Made by a program: the position numbers and the translations under genes | Notes under the pieces: model-generated | Databases searched by the model: none | What the model saw: only the letters and a program-made list of their open reading frames with translations | Told to the model about the DNA's origin: nothing | Part shown: in pieces, positions 1 through 7,455 of the stretch | Layout of the letters: each line of letters begins with the position of its first letter | How positions within the stretch are numbered: the first letter of the stretch is position 1 | DNA from: JBEKCB01 sp052139675 | Lineage (GTDB): Bacteria; Planctomycetota; Brocadiia; CAIUPP01 | Length of the DNA: 64,000 bases | Direction of reading: 5' to 3' | NCBI GenBank assembly: GCA_052139675.1 | Contig: JBKQWE010000014.1 | Location: forward strand, 1 to 64,000

Positions 1-471
1 CCCGAAGTGCATCAGCGGCTCGCCGCCGAAAAAGCCGATCCGCAGATCGCGGCCGTCGTCCGGGAACATGCCCAGCGCCGAGGCGGCGATGTCGCGCGTC
101 ATCACCGGCGGAAGTGAAGGTTCACAAGTGGAAGCGTCCTCGCAGACTTCCTTTTCAATCCAGCAGTACCTGCAGCGCATGTTGCACTGATCGGAAAGAT
201 GGAGCGTTAGCTGCCGGCAGGAGACGTCCGGGCTGAGGTCGAACTTTGGCCGGCGCTTCGAGAACAGCAGCCCTTCGACGCCGCTCAGGGCGGGCGCCTG
301 CTCTTTCATAAGCGCCTCGTGCTGCGCCTTCGAGATCTCGACTGCGATCAGCGTGTTCGCGTCGAATGCGACGACGCGGTCCTCGGAGACTGGCACGTAA
401 TGCACGTCCGGCGCGCAAAGCTCCGTCTCGCCCATGGGCCGCACCGTCAAATTGAGGATGTGCGGAGTCAT
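1..471 (-). CDS. Radical SAM protein, SPASM-maturase-like, C-terminus outside window
   Basis: An open frame starts at the ATG at 471 and runs off the window edge, giving 157 residues with no stop. A CxxxCxxC cluster motif (C96, C100, C103, in the context LSDQCNMRCRYC) is the iron-sulfur/SAM signature of radical SAM enzymes, and a GGEP motif (149-152) follows at the expected distance. The first ~80 residues contain a segment of the type DRVVAFDANTLIAVEIS, resembling the N-terminal region of peptide-modifying (SPASM/SCIFF-type) maturases. The start overlaps the stop of the upstream glycosyltransferase gene (468) in an ATGA arrangement, so it is probably co-translated with the phage tail operon. 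The SPASM part would lie outside the window; the peptide-modifying role is inference, the radical SAM call is firm. Confidence 0.85.
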   Translation of the reverse strand, partial: MTPHILNLTVRPMGETELCAPDVHYVPVSEDRVVAFDANTLIAVEISKAQHEALMKEQAPALSGVEGLLFSKRRPKFDLSPDVSCRQLTLHLSDQCNMRCRYCWIEKEVCEDASTCEPSLPPVMTRDIAASALGMFPDDGRDLRIGFFGGEPLMHFG

Positions 472-1154
472 GCTTTCAGCCATTCCTCCCACGTCCGTTT
501 CGGATCGTACTCGACCACGTTCCACGGCTGCGTCATCCACGGCTGCGGCTTGAAAGCGTAGCGCGCGCGCCAGGCGGCCGGCGTGGCCACGTACAGATGC
601 CGCTTCGGCCAGGGCGAGACGATCCCGCGCCCGACGTAATCCTCGCCGGGATAATTGAACCCGCGCTTCGCGTCGAAGTTCATTCCCGGCCGCCAGACGG
701 CGAGCGTGACCTGCGGTCCGTGATACTTCGCGTGGATCGAGGCGTCTCGGATGACGTGATCTCCGTCGCCGACGCAGACGAGGACCGGAAACTCCACGCA
801 CTTCGCGGAAGCCTTGTCCATCAGGCCGATGATCTCCTCGACGTTCGGCGGCAGCAGCTCGTCGGCGTCGGGAAAAAGGACCATCTCCGGCTTCGCTTTC
901 TCGAGCAGCGCGAACAGCCTGGCGTGCAGCTCGTGCCCGACCGCGATCGCGTTGCCGGCGTTGTACGCGAGGTTCGCGCGGTCGAATCCCGCGAGCTTCG
1001 GGCAGTTCTGCGCCGCGCGCAGCGCCTCCGGCGTCGGGTCGCCGTTCGCCAGAATGAACAGCCCGTCCACGTGCCGCGCCAGGTCGGAGATGATCCGCTC
1101 CGCGAACTGCGCCTGCACGCCCTGGTGGATCGTCATCGCGCCGGCAAGTCTCAT
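468..1154 (-). CDS. Glycosyltransferase-like protein with DAD motif
   Basis: A 228-residue soluble protein. The N-terminal half alternates strands and helices as in GT-A fold transferases (GLFILANGDPTPEAL, then NAGNAIAVGHE), and FPDADELLP at residues 94-102 supplies a DxD-type nucleotide-sugar/metal motif. It is the third of three consecutive glycosyltransferase-type genes behind the phage tail genes, starts 3 bp after the preceding stop, and overlaps the radical SAM gene by 4 bp. The donor and acceptor cannot be read from sequence; context suggests decoration of a phage or host surface molecule. It is short for a complete GT-A enzyme, so it may work with one of its neighbours. Confidence 0.65.
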   Translation of the reverse strand: MRLAGAMTIHQGVQAQFAERIISDLARHVDGLFILANGDPTPEALRAAQNCPKLAGFDRANLAYNAGNAIAVGHELHARLFALLEKAKPEMVLFPDADELLPPNVEEIIGLMDKASAKCVEFPVLVCVGDGDHVIRDASIHAKYHGPQVTLAVWRPGMNFDAKRGFNYPGEDYVGRGIVSPWPKRHLYVATPAAWRARYAFKPQPWMTQPWNVVEYDPKRTWEEWLKA

Positions 1155-1157
1155 AAC

Positions 1158-2111
1158 TCACTCCACACCGAACTCGGAACCGCCGATGGACGCAGATGAA
1201 CGCCGATACGGAATTACGGAAATATGGAAATACGTCTTTTCGTTCGTCTTATCTGCGTTCATCGGCGTCCATAGAAGCTGATGCAGTTCCAGCGCCTCGT
1301 ACTCGCTCAGCCCGGACCGGCAGTGCGCGAGCAGGTCGCGGTAGCGCGGGTGAATATCCGCCGGCGTCAGCGGCGTTTTCCCATCGCCCGGATCGGTCTG
1401 GAGCTTTCGCCAGGCCGCGTCGCGCTCGGCCAGCGTTTGGTCCTGGACGCCGGTCCTCATGTCGCGCGCCAGCGCCGCGCTCGCGTGGCTGAAATCGCCG
1501 CGCCAGCTATAAATGTAACTCGCCCGCGCGCCGACCTCCGTCGTCGCCAGTGCCTTGTCCGCCTTCAGCGCGTCGAGCAACGGCCGATGCTCGTTGCCGC
1601 TGGCGATTCCGTAGCCGACTTTTGCCATGTAATCGCGACGGACGATCATCGAGGCCTCGTAGTTGTTCGAGTTCAACTTGTACTCGCCCGTTGCGAAGAA
1701 CCGGATCCAGGAGCGAACTGGTTTCCAGGCCGCTTTGATATCGTTGGTCCAGGACCTTCCAATCTGCCGCACCGCCTGCGAGAGATGCCAGGGCAGCCAC
1801 GCGTCGTCATCATCCCAGGTGTGGACGAAGAGAAACTCCGGGCCGACCTTCGCCAGCAGCCGGTTTCGCGGGATGCCCGGCTCGTCGCTCGGCTCGTTGA
1901 AGATCGTCACCTCCGGCAGATCGCAGCGAAGCGGCACGGGATGATTGTTGAGGATGAACAGCCGCTTCGCCGGATAATCCTGCGCCAGGAAAAAGGCCAG
2001 GCATTCCCGCATCCGCTGGAAGCGGCCGTAGGTGCAGGTGAGGCAGGCGACCAACGGAAGTGAAGATTGCGGACTGCGGACTGCGGAATCGGTCAAGGCG
2101 TCATCCTCCAT
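1158..2111 (-). CDS. GT-A family glycosyltransferase with DDDD motif
   Basis: 317 residues from the ATG at 2111, which overlaps the end of the upstream gene (stop at 2093) by 19 bp. After a short variable leader, LVACLTCTYGRFQRMRECL opens a GT2-like nucleotide-binding domain and TWDDDDAW (D100-D103) supplies the metal-binding acidic cluster. A later stretch (NNYEASMIVRRDYM) resembles the acceptor part of GT2 enzymes. The last ~35 codons are not protein-like: they run through the inverted word-repeat at 1186-1272, so the present stop was probably set by that element. The leader (residues 8-17) also reads through a word-type repeat. Substrate unknown. Confidence 0.75.
   Translation of the reverse strand: MEDDALTDSAVRSPQSSLPLVACLTCTYGRFQRMRECLAFFLAQDYPAKRLFILNNHPVPLRCDLPEVTIFNEPSDEPGIPRNRLLAKVGPEFLFVHTWDDDDAWLPWHLSQAVRQIGRSWTNDIKAAWKPVRSWIRFFATGEYKLNSNNYEASMIVRRDYMAKVGYGIASGNEHRPLLDALKADKALATTEVGARASYIYSWRGDFSHASAALARDMRTGVQDQTLAERDAAWRKLQTDPGDGKTPLTPADIHPRYRDLLAHCRSGLSEYEALELHQLLWTPMNADKTNEKTYFHISVIPYRRSSASIGGSEFGVE
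1186..1272. repeat. Inverted word-repeat hairpin at the 3' end of a glycosyltransferase gene
   Basis: Left arm 1186-1208 and right arm 1250-1272 are near-perfect inverted copies (21 of 23 positions) built from the words ATGGACGC, GATGAACGC and CGATA. The loop itself consists of short reiterated words (TTACGGAAATATGGAAATACG-like). The element lies inside the last codons of the gene ending at 1158. It belongs to the same class as the elements at 9460-9494 and 55538-55627. Confidence 0.8.
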
Positions 2112-4093
2112 TTCGCCGCGACGGCGGCCTGGTGCGTGTGCTCGTAGCTCAACGCCGGATCGGTCGGCGTCCACCAACTTGCTTTGCCTTCGATCACCTG
2201 CCGGCACGGCAGCGGCAGCCAGAGCTTCGTCAGGCCGAGGCGCTCGATCTTCGCCGTCCAGATGCGTTCGAGGACCGCGCCGGCGCCGAGCGGAGCGACT
2301 TCGGAATCCTCCGGCCACGTGCGCGCGAGGAAATCCGTCCGCGCGGCAAAGACCTTCGTGACCGTGCAGCGGTTGTTGCAGATTCCCGTCACCAGCGCCG
2401 CGCCGTTCGGCGAGGCCATCGCGCGCCGCACCATCTCCTGTGCCCAACCCATATGCGGATGGAACACGTCGCCGCAGATCTTCACGATCCACTCGAAACC
2501 GCGCGCCTTTGCGTCGGCAATCGCCGCGCGGACCATCCGCGTCTCGCCGAGCGGCAGGCCGGGATTCTCTCCAACACGGATGACGCGATCGCCTTCGTCT
2601 CGTTGGGCCACCAAGGCAAGCGGATTAGCGTCGAACGGCAACACCAGGAACAGCGCACGCTCATCCGCTCCGCTCGCGTGCGCCGATTCCAGACAGCGAC
2701 GGAGGATCTGTCTCTTTTCCTCGAGGCTTGCCGCGTTGCTGCTTGTTCCGGCATCCGCCGAAAAGGTAATCGCCAGCAGAATCTTCTTTCCTTCATTCAG
2801 CGTCTTATCCTCCGCGCCCTGGACGCGCGTCTCGCGGTCGGCGGCGATCCGGCGGTCCAGTTCGGCGAGCAGTTCGTCGGAGGTCAGCTTGAACCGGCTC
2901 TGCGCGTCGGCGCGGTAGCGGTTGAACTCCTCGGTCTCGACCTGCGCGAGGACGTGCTCGGCGATCGGGCCGTGCGGTCCCTGTCCGGCCTTCAGGCGCG
3001 CGCGGTAATCCTTCCAGTGCGCGTCGTCCAGCACCATCCGCCACGCGGCCGCGTAGCCGAGCTGCGAGCCGATGCCCTGCATCTCGAACGGCGGATAGAC
3101 TCCGGTCTTCTTGCCGCGGAAGAGATGCCAGAGCGCGACGTTGCTGTTGAAGAGGATCGGCACCTGGTGCGCCGCGGCCAGCAGCGCGACGGAGAGTTCC
3201 TGCGCGCCGTGGAAATTCGGCAGCGCCGGCCAGCCGCCGAACCGGTCGAGGACCGTCCGCGGGATCGCGTAGAACGCGCCCATCATCAGCGACGTCGGCC
3301 AGAGATCGAGCGGCGGCAGATCCTTGCGTCGAACCACCCATCGCGCGCCGAGCATGCCCTTCTCCGGCACCAGCGAGGCGCCGGCGCGGCCGCAGGAGAA
3401 CATGCAGCCGCCGTACACGATCGCCTGGCGCTCCATCGCCGCCGCGGCGAGCGTGTGCAGCTTGTGCGGCCGATCCAGCATCTCCTTGAACTCCGGCTTG
3501 ACCGGCCCGATTTCGGGATACCGCTGCGCGAACCAGCACGCCGTTTCCCAGTCGAGCGCGTTGTGCGCGTCGAGGAAGATGACCACGTCGCCCGTCGCGC
3601 GCAGCGCGCCGAGCCGCCGCGAGCGCGGTCCTCCGATCCGCTTGGGATTGCGGATCGTGACGACCGGCTCCGGGACGGTCGAGCCGTCGTCCACCACGAT
3701 GATCTCCGCCTCCGGGCAATCATGCTTCACGCTGGCGACGGTCGCCAGGAGATTCTCGCGCTCGTTCAAGCTCGAAATCACGACGGAAATCTTGCACGCC
3801 GCGCTCTTCATCGCCGCCAGCATCTTCTCCTTGCACGGCGGACAGTCCGTGAGGTCCGCGTGCGGCGGCGCCGGCGCATTTTGCAGTTTGGAATTTGCAC
3901 TTTGCACTTTCCACTTATCCTTCGGGCAGTTCGACTCCGGCCCGGCCACGAACGCATTGTCCATCTCCAGCCACGCCTTCGAGTCCGATCCCGGCGCGGC
4001 GCAGAGCTTGCGGTGGATTCCCGTCGCCGGGTTCGTGCTCTGGATGTGCTCGAACTCGCATCGGACGCAGACCTGTGATCGGTTGTCGCTCAT
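2093..4093 (-). CDS. Double glycosyltransferase: Cys-rich N-terminus, GT2/GT27-like domain with DxH motif, second GT-like domain
   Basis: 666 residues from the ATG at 4093, 2 bp after the tail gene stop at 4096, so translation is probably coupled. Residues 1-90 hold C9, C12, C31, C56 and a CPPC (84-87), looking like a small metal-binding module; residues 62-74 read through a word repeat. A GT-A domain starts at about 101 (KISVVISSLNERENLL, then IIVVDDGS) with FLDAHNALD placing D175-A-H177 where polypeptide GalNAc-transferases (GT27) carry their DxH metal site. A segment ending ALWHLFR near residue 320 resembles the GHxxR-type segment of that family. A second GT-like domain (about 433-666) has WIVKICGDVFHPH near 534. 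The GT call is solid; mucin-type specificity is inference from DxH and from the neighbouring mucin-like tail protein. Confidence 0.75.
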   Translation of the reverse strand: MSDNRSQVCVRCEFEHIQSTNPATGIHRKLCAAPGSDSKAWLEMDNAFVAGPESNCPKDKWKVQSANSKLQNAPAPPHADLTDCPPCKEKMLAAMKSAACKISVVISSLNERENLLATVASVKHDCPEAEIIVVDDGSTVPEPVVTIRNPKRIGGPRSRRLGALRATGDVVIFLDAHNALDWETACWFAQRYPEIGPVKPEFKEMLDRPHKLHTLAAAAMERQAIVYGGCMFSCGRAGASLVPEKGMLGARWVVRRKDLPPLDLWPTSLMMGAFYAIPRTVLDRFGGWPALPNFHGAQELSVALLAAAHQVPILFNSNVALWHLFRGKKTGVYPPFEMQGIGSQLGYAAAWRMVLDDAHWKDYRARLKAGQGPHGPIAEHVLAQVETEEFNRYRADAQSRFKLTSDELLAELDRRIAADRETRVQGAEDKTLNEGKKILLAITFSADAGTSSNAASLEEKRQILRRCLESAHASGADERALFLVLPFDANPLALVAQRDEGDRVIRVGENPGLPLGETRMVRAAIADAKARGFEWIVKICGDVFHPHMGWAQEMVRRAMASPNGAALVTGICNNRCTVTKVFAARTDFLARTWPEDSEVAPLGAGAVLERIWTAKIERLGLTKLWLPLPCRQVIEGKASWWTPTDPALSYEHTHQAAVAAKWRMTP

Positions 4094-4095
4094 GC

Positions 4096-7000
4096 TCAGC
4101 TCGGAATCAAGGAGTAAGTGGGCGCGCCGCTGCCGGGGAACGTGATGCTGTACGTCGCCATGCAGTTGTACGTGCCGTCCTCCGTGGGCGGCGAGTACTC
4201 GCCGCTGCCGGTGCCCAGACCGCTCCCGCTGATGGTGAGGTGAATCGCCCAGAGGTCGAACGTGACCGTCGCCGTGTCGCCCGTGCTGGTTATGCCGCTG
4301 AAGGTGCACGGGGCATGCGGGTTCTGCACCAGCGTCGCGTAAACCCGGTTCGTCCCGATCAGATAGATCGAGGCGGGCGCCTTGCCGCTGCACGCGCCAC
4401 ACCCGAAAGCGGCCGTCGGGGCGGAAGTCGGCGCGTCGGTGTGCCGCGAAGTCGGCGCGCCGGTCGGTCCCGAGGTCGGCGCGGACGTCGGTCCTGAAGT
4501 CGGTCCCGCCGTGTGCGGCGAGGTCGGACCGGTGGTGTGCGGCGAAGTCGGGCCGGACGTGTGCGGCTCGGTCGGGCCGGAGGTGTGCGGCTCGGTCGGC
4601 TCAGGCGTATGCGGTTCGGTGTGCTCTGCGGTGTGCGGCGAGGTCGGCGGAGAAGTCGGCGCGCTCGTGTGCGGCGAGGTCGGACCGGCCGTCGTCGCAG
4701 GGCCGGTGTACTCCGCCGTCGTCTCCCACGGCGTCGTTTCCCACGCCGTCGTCTCCCACGGCGTCGTTTCCCACGGCGTCGTTTCCCACGGCGTCGTCTC
4801 CGGCGGCGTGCCTTCCTCCGTCGAGCTGAGCACGATCCCGTTCAGCTCGAATTGGGTGGTGCAGAAAAGCTCGCAGCCGATCTGGCAGGTCGTCTCGCAG
4901 GCCCAGCAGCCGCCTGGCGGCATCGCCTCGGCGAGCGTGTCGCAGGTCCCGGACGGGAAGTACGGGATCTCGGCGCTGAGCTTGATTCCCGGCACCGCGC
5001 GGTTCGAGCCGCCGCCGAGCGTGTGCTCGATGCCGACCACGCGGGCCGTTTGACCGGCCCCGAACCAGCCGGGCAGGTCGAGGTCGAACAGGTCGTACGG
5101 CTCCGCGTCCAGCCGCCGCAGCGAATCCACCAGCGCGATCTGCTGCCAGATGTACTGCCAGCGGTTCAGCCAGAAGTTCGCCACGCCCTGCACCGGCGCC
5201 AGGCTCGTGTACGCCCAGAAGTCAATCGTCTTGGCGACGCGCCCGCCGACGAACTCCTCCGCCGCCGGCGACCGCAGGATGATCGTCCGCTTGATCGCGT
5301 TGTCGAGGTACGCGCCGGTGACTTCCGTGACGATCTGGTTCCATTCCCGGCGCGCGATGTCCAGGGAGCCGAGATAGCGGTCCGCGCCGGATGTCGGCGG
5401 CGTGCCGCTCGGGGTCATCACGTTCGTGAGGAAGATCAACTGCGCCTGGCCGCCGAAGAAGACCTCGCTGCAGCGCGCCTGGAAGGCCAGGTCGGCGCAG
5501 AGTTCGAGGCCCTTCTTCTGATCGGTCAGCGCGAAGCCCATCTGCAATGCGCTCGTCGCCGTCTTCGCCGCGGCGAAGGAATCGGCGTCAATGTTGGCGC
5601 TCGGCATGCCCATCCAGCGCGCGTGGATCGCCTGGATGATGTCCGAGGGATTCTGCAGCAGCGTGCCGGTGCCGTCGCCGTTGCTCTCCACGCCGTCGAG
5701 CGTGATCCACAGGTCGTCATTCTTCATCCGCACGTCGAGCTGCGACGGCGGCAGGTTGAAGGTGATGCTCGTCACCGATCGGCCCGGACAGGTCGCGGTG
5801 TCGTTCAGGTTGATCGTGTAGAGCGAAGGATCGAGCGCGAAGTACCATTCCGTGGGCGTCGTCCAGATCTGCCCGTTGATCCAGAGGCTCAGCGGATGGC
5901 CGTAGCCCTCGACGCAATAAACCTTCTTTGAAGGCGCGTCATTGACCACGTAAGTGTAGCTCGAACGCGCCACGTAGACCTTCGATCCGCAGGGATGGCC
6001 GGCCACGTTGCTGCCGATCTGGTACGTCGCGCCGATCGGCAGCGTGTACGTGTGGCCGTCGTTCGTGAACGCGTCGCCGATCCACGTGGTCTGCGAGTGA
6101 TCGAGCGGGTTGACGTAGGCGAATCCGCTCAGCATGCCGAAGACGATGGTGTGCGTGGCCGAGTCGTAGCTCTGGATGATCTTCCGCTGCACCGTGCCGT
6201 CCGGCGAGGTGAAGAGGATGTAATAGCCGACGTACGTCCCATCCGGGCCGGTGAGCGCGCTATCCACCAGGTGCTGGCAGTCCACGCCGAGCGCGGTGAC
6301 GGTGCCGGTGTAGATCGGCGCGCCGCGCTCGGAGATGCTGAAGAAGTTGCCGTTGAACTGACCGTTCATCCGCTCGCCGCCGATCCAGATCTGCATCGGC
6401 GTGAGCTGCGGGAAGAACTCCGCGTCGTTCACGTACAGGCCCATGTCGTAGTAGTTGCAGATCCGCGCGAGCTCCGTCACCGGGCCGAAGTCCAGCGCCA
6501 CGGCGCGCGCGCGCATGACGTGGCCGAAGACCAGCGGGATCAGCTTGTTCTCGTCGGTCTGGACCACGTTCGGATAGTCCAGCCGGTCGGCGAAGTTGCC
6601 CACCGTGCGGTTGAAATAGGTCGAGATGTCCGTGATGTCCAGCAGCACCGCGTGGTCCTTCTCGCTCCAGGTGCACGGCGCGTTGATGATGCCGGCGTGG
6701 AGCTGCACCAGGTCGCTCTCGGCGTTGCCCCGGAACTGCTGGTAGATCGCCACCTGCGCGCGCTGCGGCTCGATGCTCTGGAAGTAATTGAAGAGGACCT
6801 TGTCCTCGTCGCGCAACTTGATCGTGCAGTCGCCGACGACGTTCACCGCCTTGTCCGCCTTGAGCTGCAGCCGCACGGCGCCCCACTCCAGCACGCGGCC
6901 CTGCGCGTTGTCCCAGGAGGATCCGCCGCCGGAGCCGAAGTCCTCCTGCGCGTACCACATCGTCCCGGTCGGCAGAGTCGGCGGAAGCGTCGTTCCGCCG

Positions 7001-7164
7001 CTCGTCGTCGCCGATCCCGTCTCGGAGACCGTCGGCTCGCCTGCCGCAATGAGAGTCGGCGCCGTGCTTCCGCCTGGCGCTGGCCAGGCGACTTGCAGAA
7101 GGCAGTATGGCTTGCTGCTGTCGGAGTTCGCTGCGGCGATTGTCGAAGAGGTCAGTGTCCGCAT
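4096..7164 (-). CDS. Phage tail-tip/baseplate protein with Cys-rich motif, TPWET repeats and mucin-like tract
   Basis: 1022 residues; ATG at 7164 follows the upstream stop by 6 bp. Residues about 1-740 are a folded tail protein of hub/tip type (CTIKLRDEDKVLF and LIPLVFGHVMRARAV are typical of minor tail proteins). Residues about 748-768 are a Cys cluster with spacing C-x2-C-x3-C-x3-C-x3-C. Next come tandem pentapeptides TPWET (about 787-818), then roughly 95 residues of Pro/Thr/Ser/His triplet and tetrad repeats such as GPTSPHT and SAPTSGPT, then a C-terminal ~100-residue domain with a CGAC motif that looks beta-rich. The Thr/Ser/Pro tract is mucin-like and the next three genes downstream are glycosyltransferases. 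No tape-measure gene accompanies it. Confidence 0.75.
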   Translation of the reverse strand: MRTLTSSTIAAANSDSSKPYCLLQVAWPAPGGSTAPTLIAAGEPTVSETGSATTSGGTTLPPTLPTGTMWYAQEDFGSGGGSSWDNAQGRVLEWGAVRLQLKADKAVNVVGDCTIKLRDEDKVLFNYFQSIEPQRAQVAIYQQFRGNAESDLVQLHAGIINAPCTWSEKDHAVLLDITDISTYFNRTVGNFADRLDYPNVVQTDENKLIPLVFGHVMRARAVALDFGPVTELARICNYYDMGLYVNDAEFFPQLTPMQIWIGGERMNGQFNGNFFSISERGAPIYTGTVTALGVDCQHLVDSALTGPDGTYVGYYILFTSPDGTVQRKIIQSYDSATHTIVFGMLSGFAYVNPLDHSQTTWIGDAFTNDGHTYTLPIGATYQIGSNVAGHPCGSKVYVARSSYTYVVNDAPSKKVYCVEGYGHPLSLWINGQIWTTPTEWYFALDPSLYTINLNDTATCPGRSVTSITFNLPPSQLDVRMKNDDLWITLDGVESNGDGTGTLLQNPSDIIQAIHARWMGMPSANIDADSFAAAKTATSALQMGFALTDQKKGLELCADLAFQARCSEVFFGGQAQLIFLTNVMTPSGTPPTSGADRYLGSLDIARREWNQIVTEVTGAYLDNAIKRTIILRSPAAEEFVGGRVAKTIDFWAYTSLAPVQGVANFWLNRWQYIWQQIALVDSLRRLDAEPYDLFDLDLPGWFGAGQTARVVGIEHTLGGGSNRAVPGIKLSAEIPYFPSGTCDTLAEAMPPGGCWACETTCQIGCELFCTTQFELNGIVLSSTEEGTPPETTPWETTPWETTPWETTAWETTPWETTAEYTGPATTAGPTSPHTSAPTSPPTSPHTAEHTEPHTPEPTEPHTSGPTEPHTSGPTSPHTTGPTSPHTAGPTSGPTSAPTSGPTGAPTSRHTDAPTSAPTAAFGCGACSGKAPASIYLIGTNRVYATLVQNPHAPCTFSGITSTGDTATVTFDLWAIHLTISGSGLGTGSGEYSPPTEDGTYNCMATYSITFPGSGAPTYSLIPS
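4403..4802 (-). repeat. Coding tandem repeats (TPWET pentads and GPTSPHT-type units)
   Basis: From 4715 to 4802 a 15-bp unit is repeated about six times and encodes TPWET. From about 4403 to 4690, 9-15-bp degenerate units encode Thr/Ser/Pro/His-rich repeats. The low-complexity DNA is in frame throughout, so it is likely to vary in copy number between strains. Confidence 0.85.
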
Positions 7165-7170
7165 TTGTCA

Positions 7171-7455
7171 TTACCCTGCCACGACGGTCGGGACCGGAGT
7201 GCTTTTCGATCCGACCACCCAAGTTCCAGTAATGCTTTCGGCTGTGTAATAAGCCGTTCCGCCCAGGCTGCCCGCGAACCCCCACTTGGACCCGCCGGTG
7301 TAGTAGCAGAGAAAAACTCCGTTCGCGTTCTTGTAATACTCCTTCCCGTTATACGTCGCCTGCTGGTCCACGTAGCCGCCCGCCACAGACGCATAGCCCG
7401 GCGTGTTCGTCACCGTGTAGGCGAAGCCGGCCGCCCTGCTGTATCCCACGATCAT
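7171..7455 (-). CDS. Small phage tail-associated protein, aromatic/Gly-rich
   Basis: 94 residues. ATG at 7455 overlaps the stop of the upstream tail-fibre gene (7452) in an ATGA junction, and its own stop lies 6 bp before the tail-tip gene, so it is in the same operon. The sequence is Gly/Tyr/Trp-rich (QQATYNGKEYYKNANG and later WGFAGSLGG), suggesting a small beta-sheet domain of the kind found in fibre-accessory or receptor-contact proteins. The C-terminus STPVPTVVAG resembles the Thr/Ala tails on other structural proteins of this block. I do not recognise a named family. Confidence 0.6.
   Translation of the reverse strand: MIVGYSRAAGFAYTVTNTPGYASVAGGYVDQQATYNGKEYYKNANGVFLCYYTGGSKWGFAGSLGGTAYYTAESITGTWVVGSKSTPVPTVVAG

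Noticed and set aside
2060..4078. 672-codon plus-strand frame antisense to the double glycosyltransferase gene
   Set aside because: Arg/Ala/His-rich shadow typical of GC-rich DNA; no ribosome site, and the minus strand carries recognisable enzyme motifs.
4403..4802. Tandem repeats considered as a possible CRISPR or minisatellite array
   Set aside because: Units are multiples of three, in frame with the tail gene and without spacers, so they are coding repeats.
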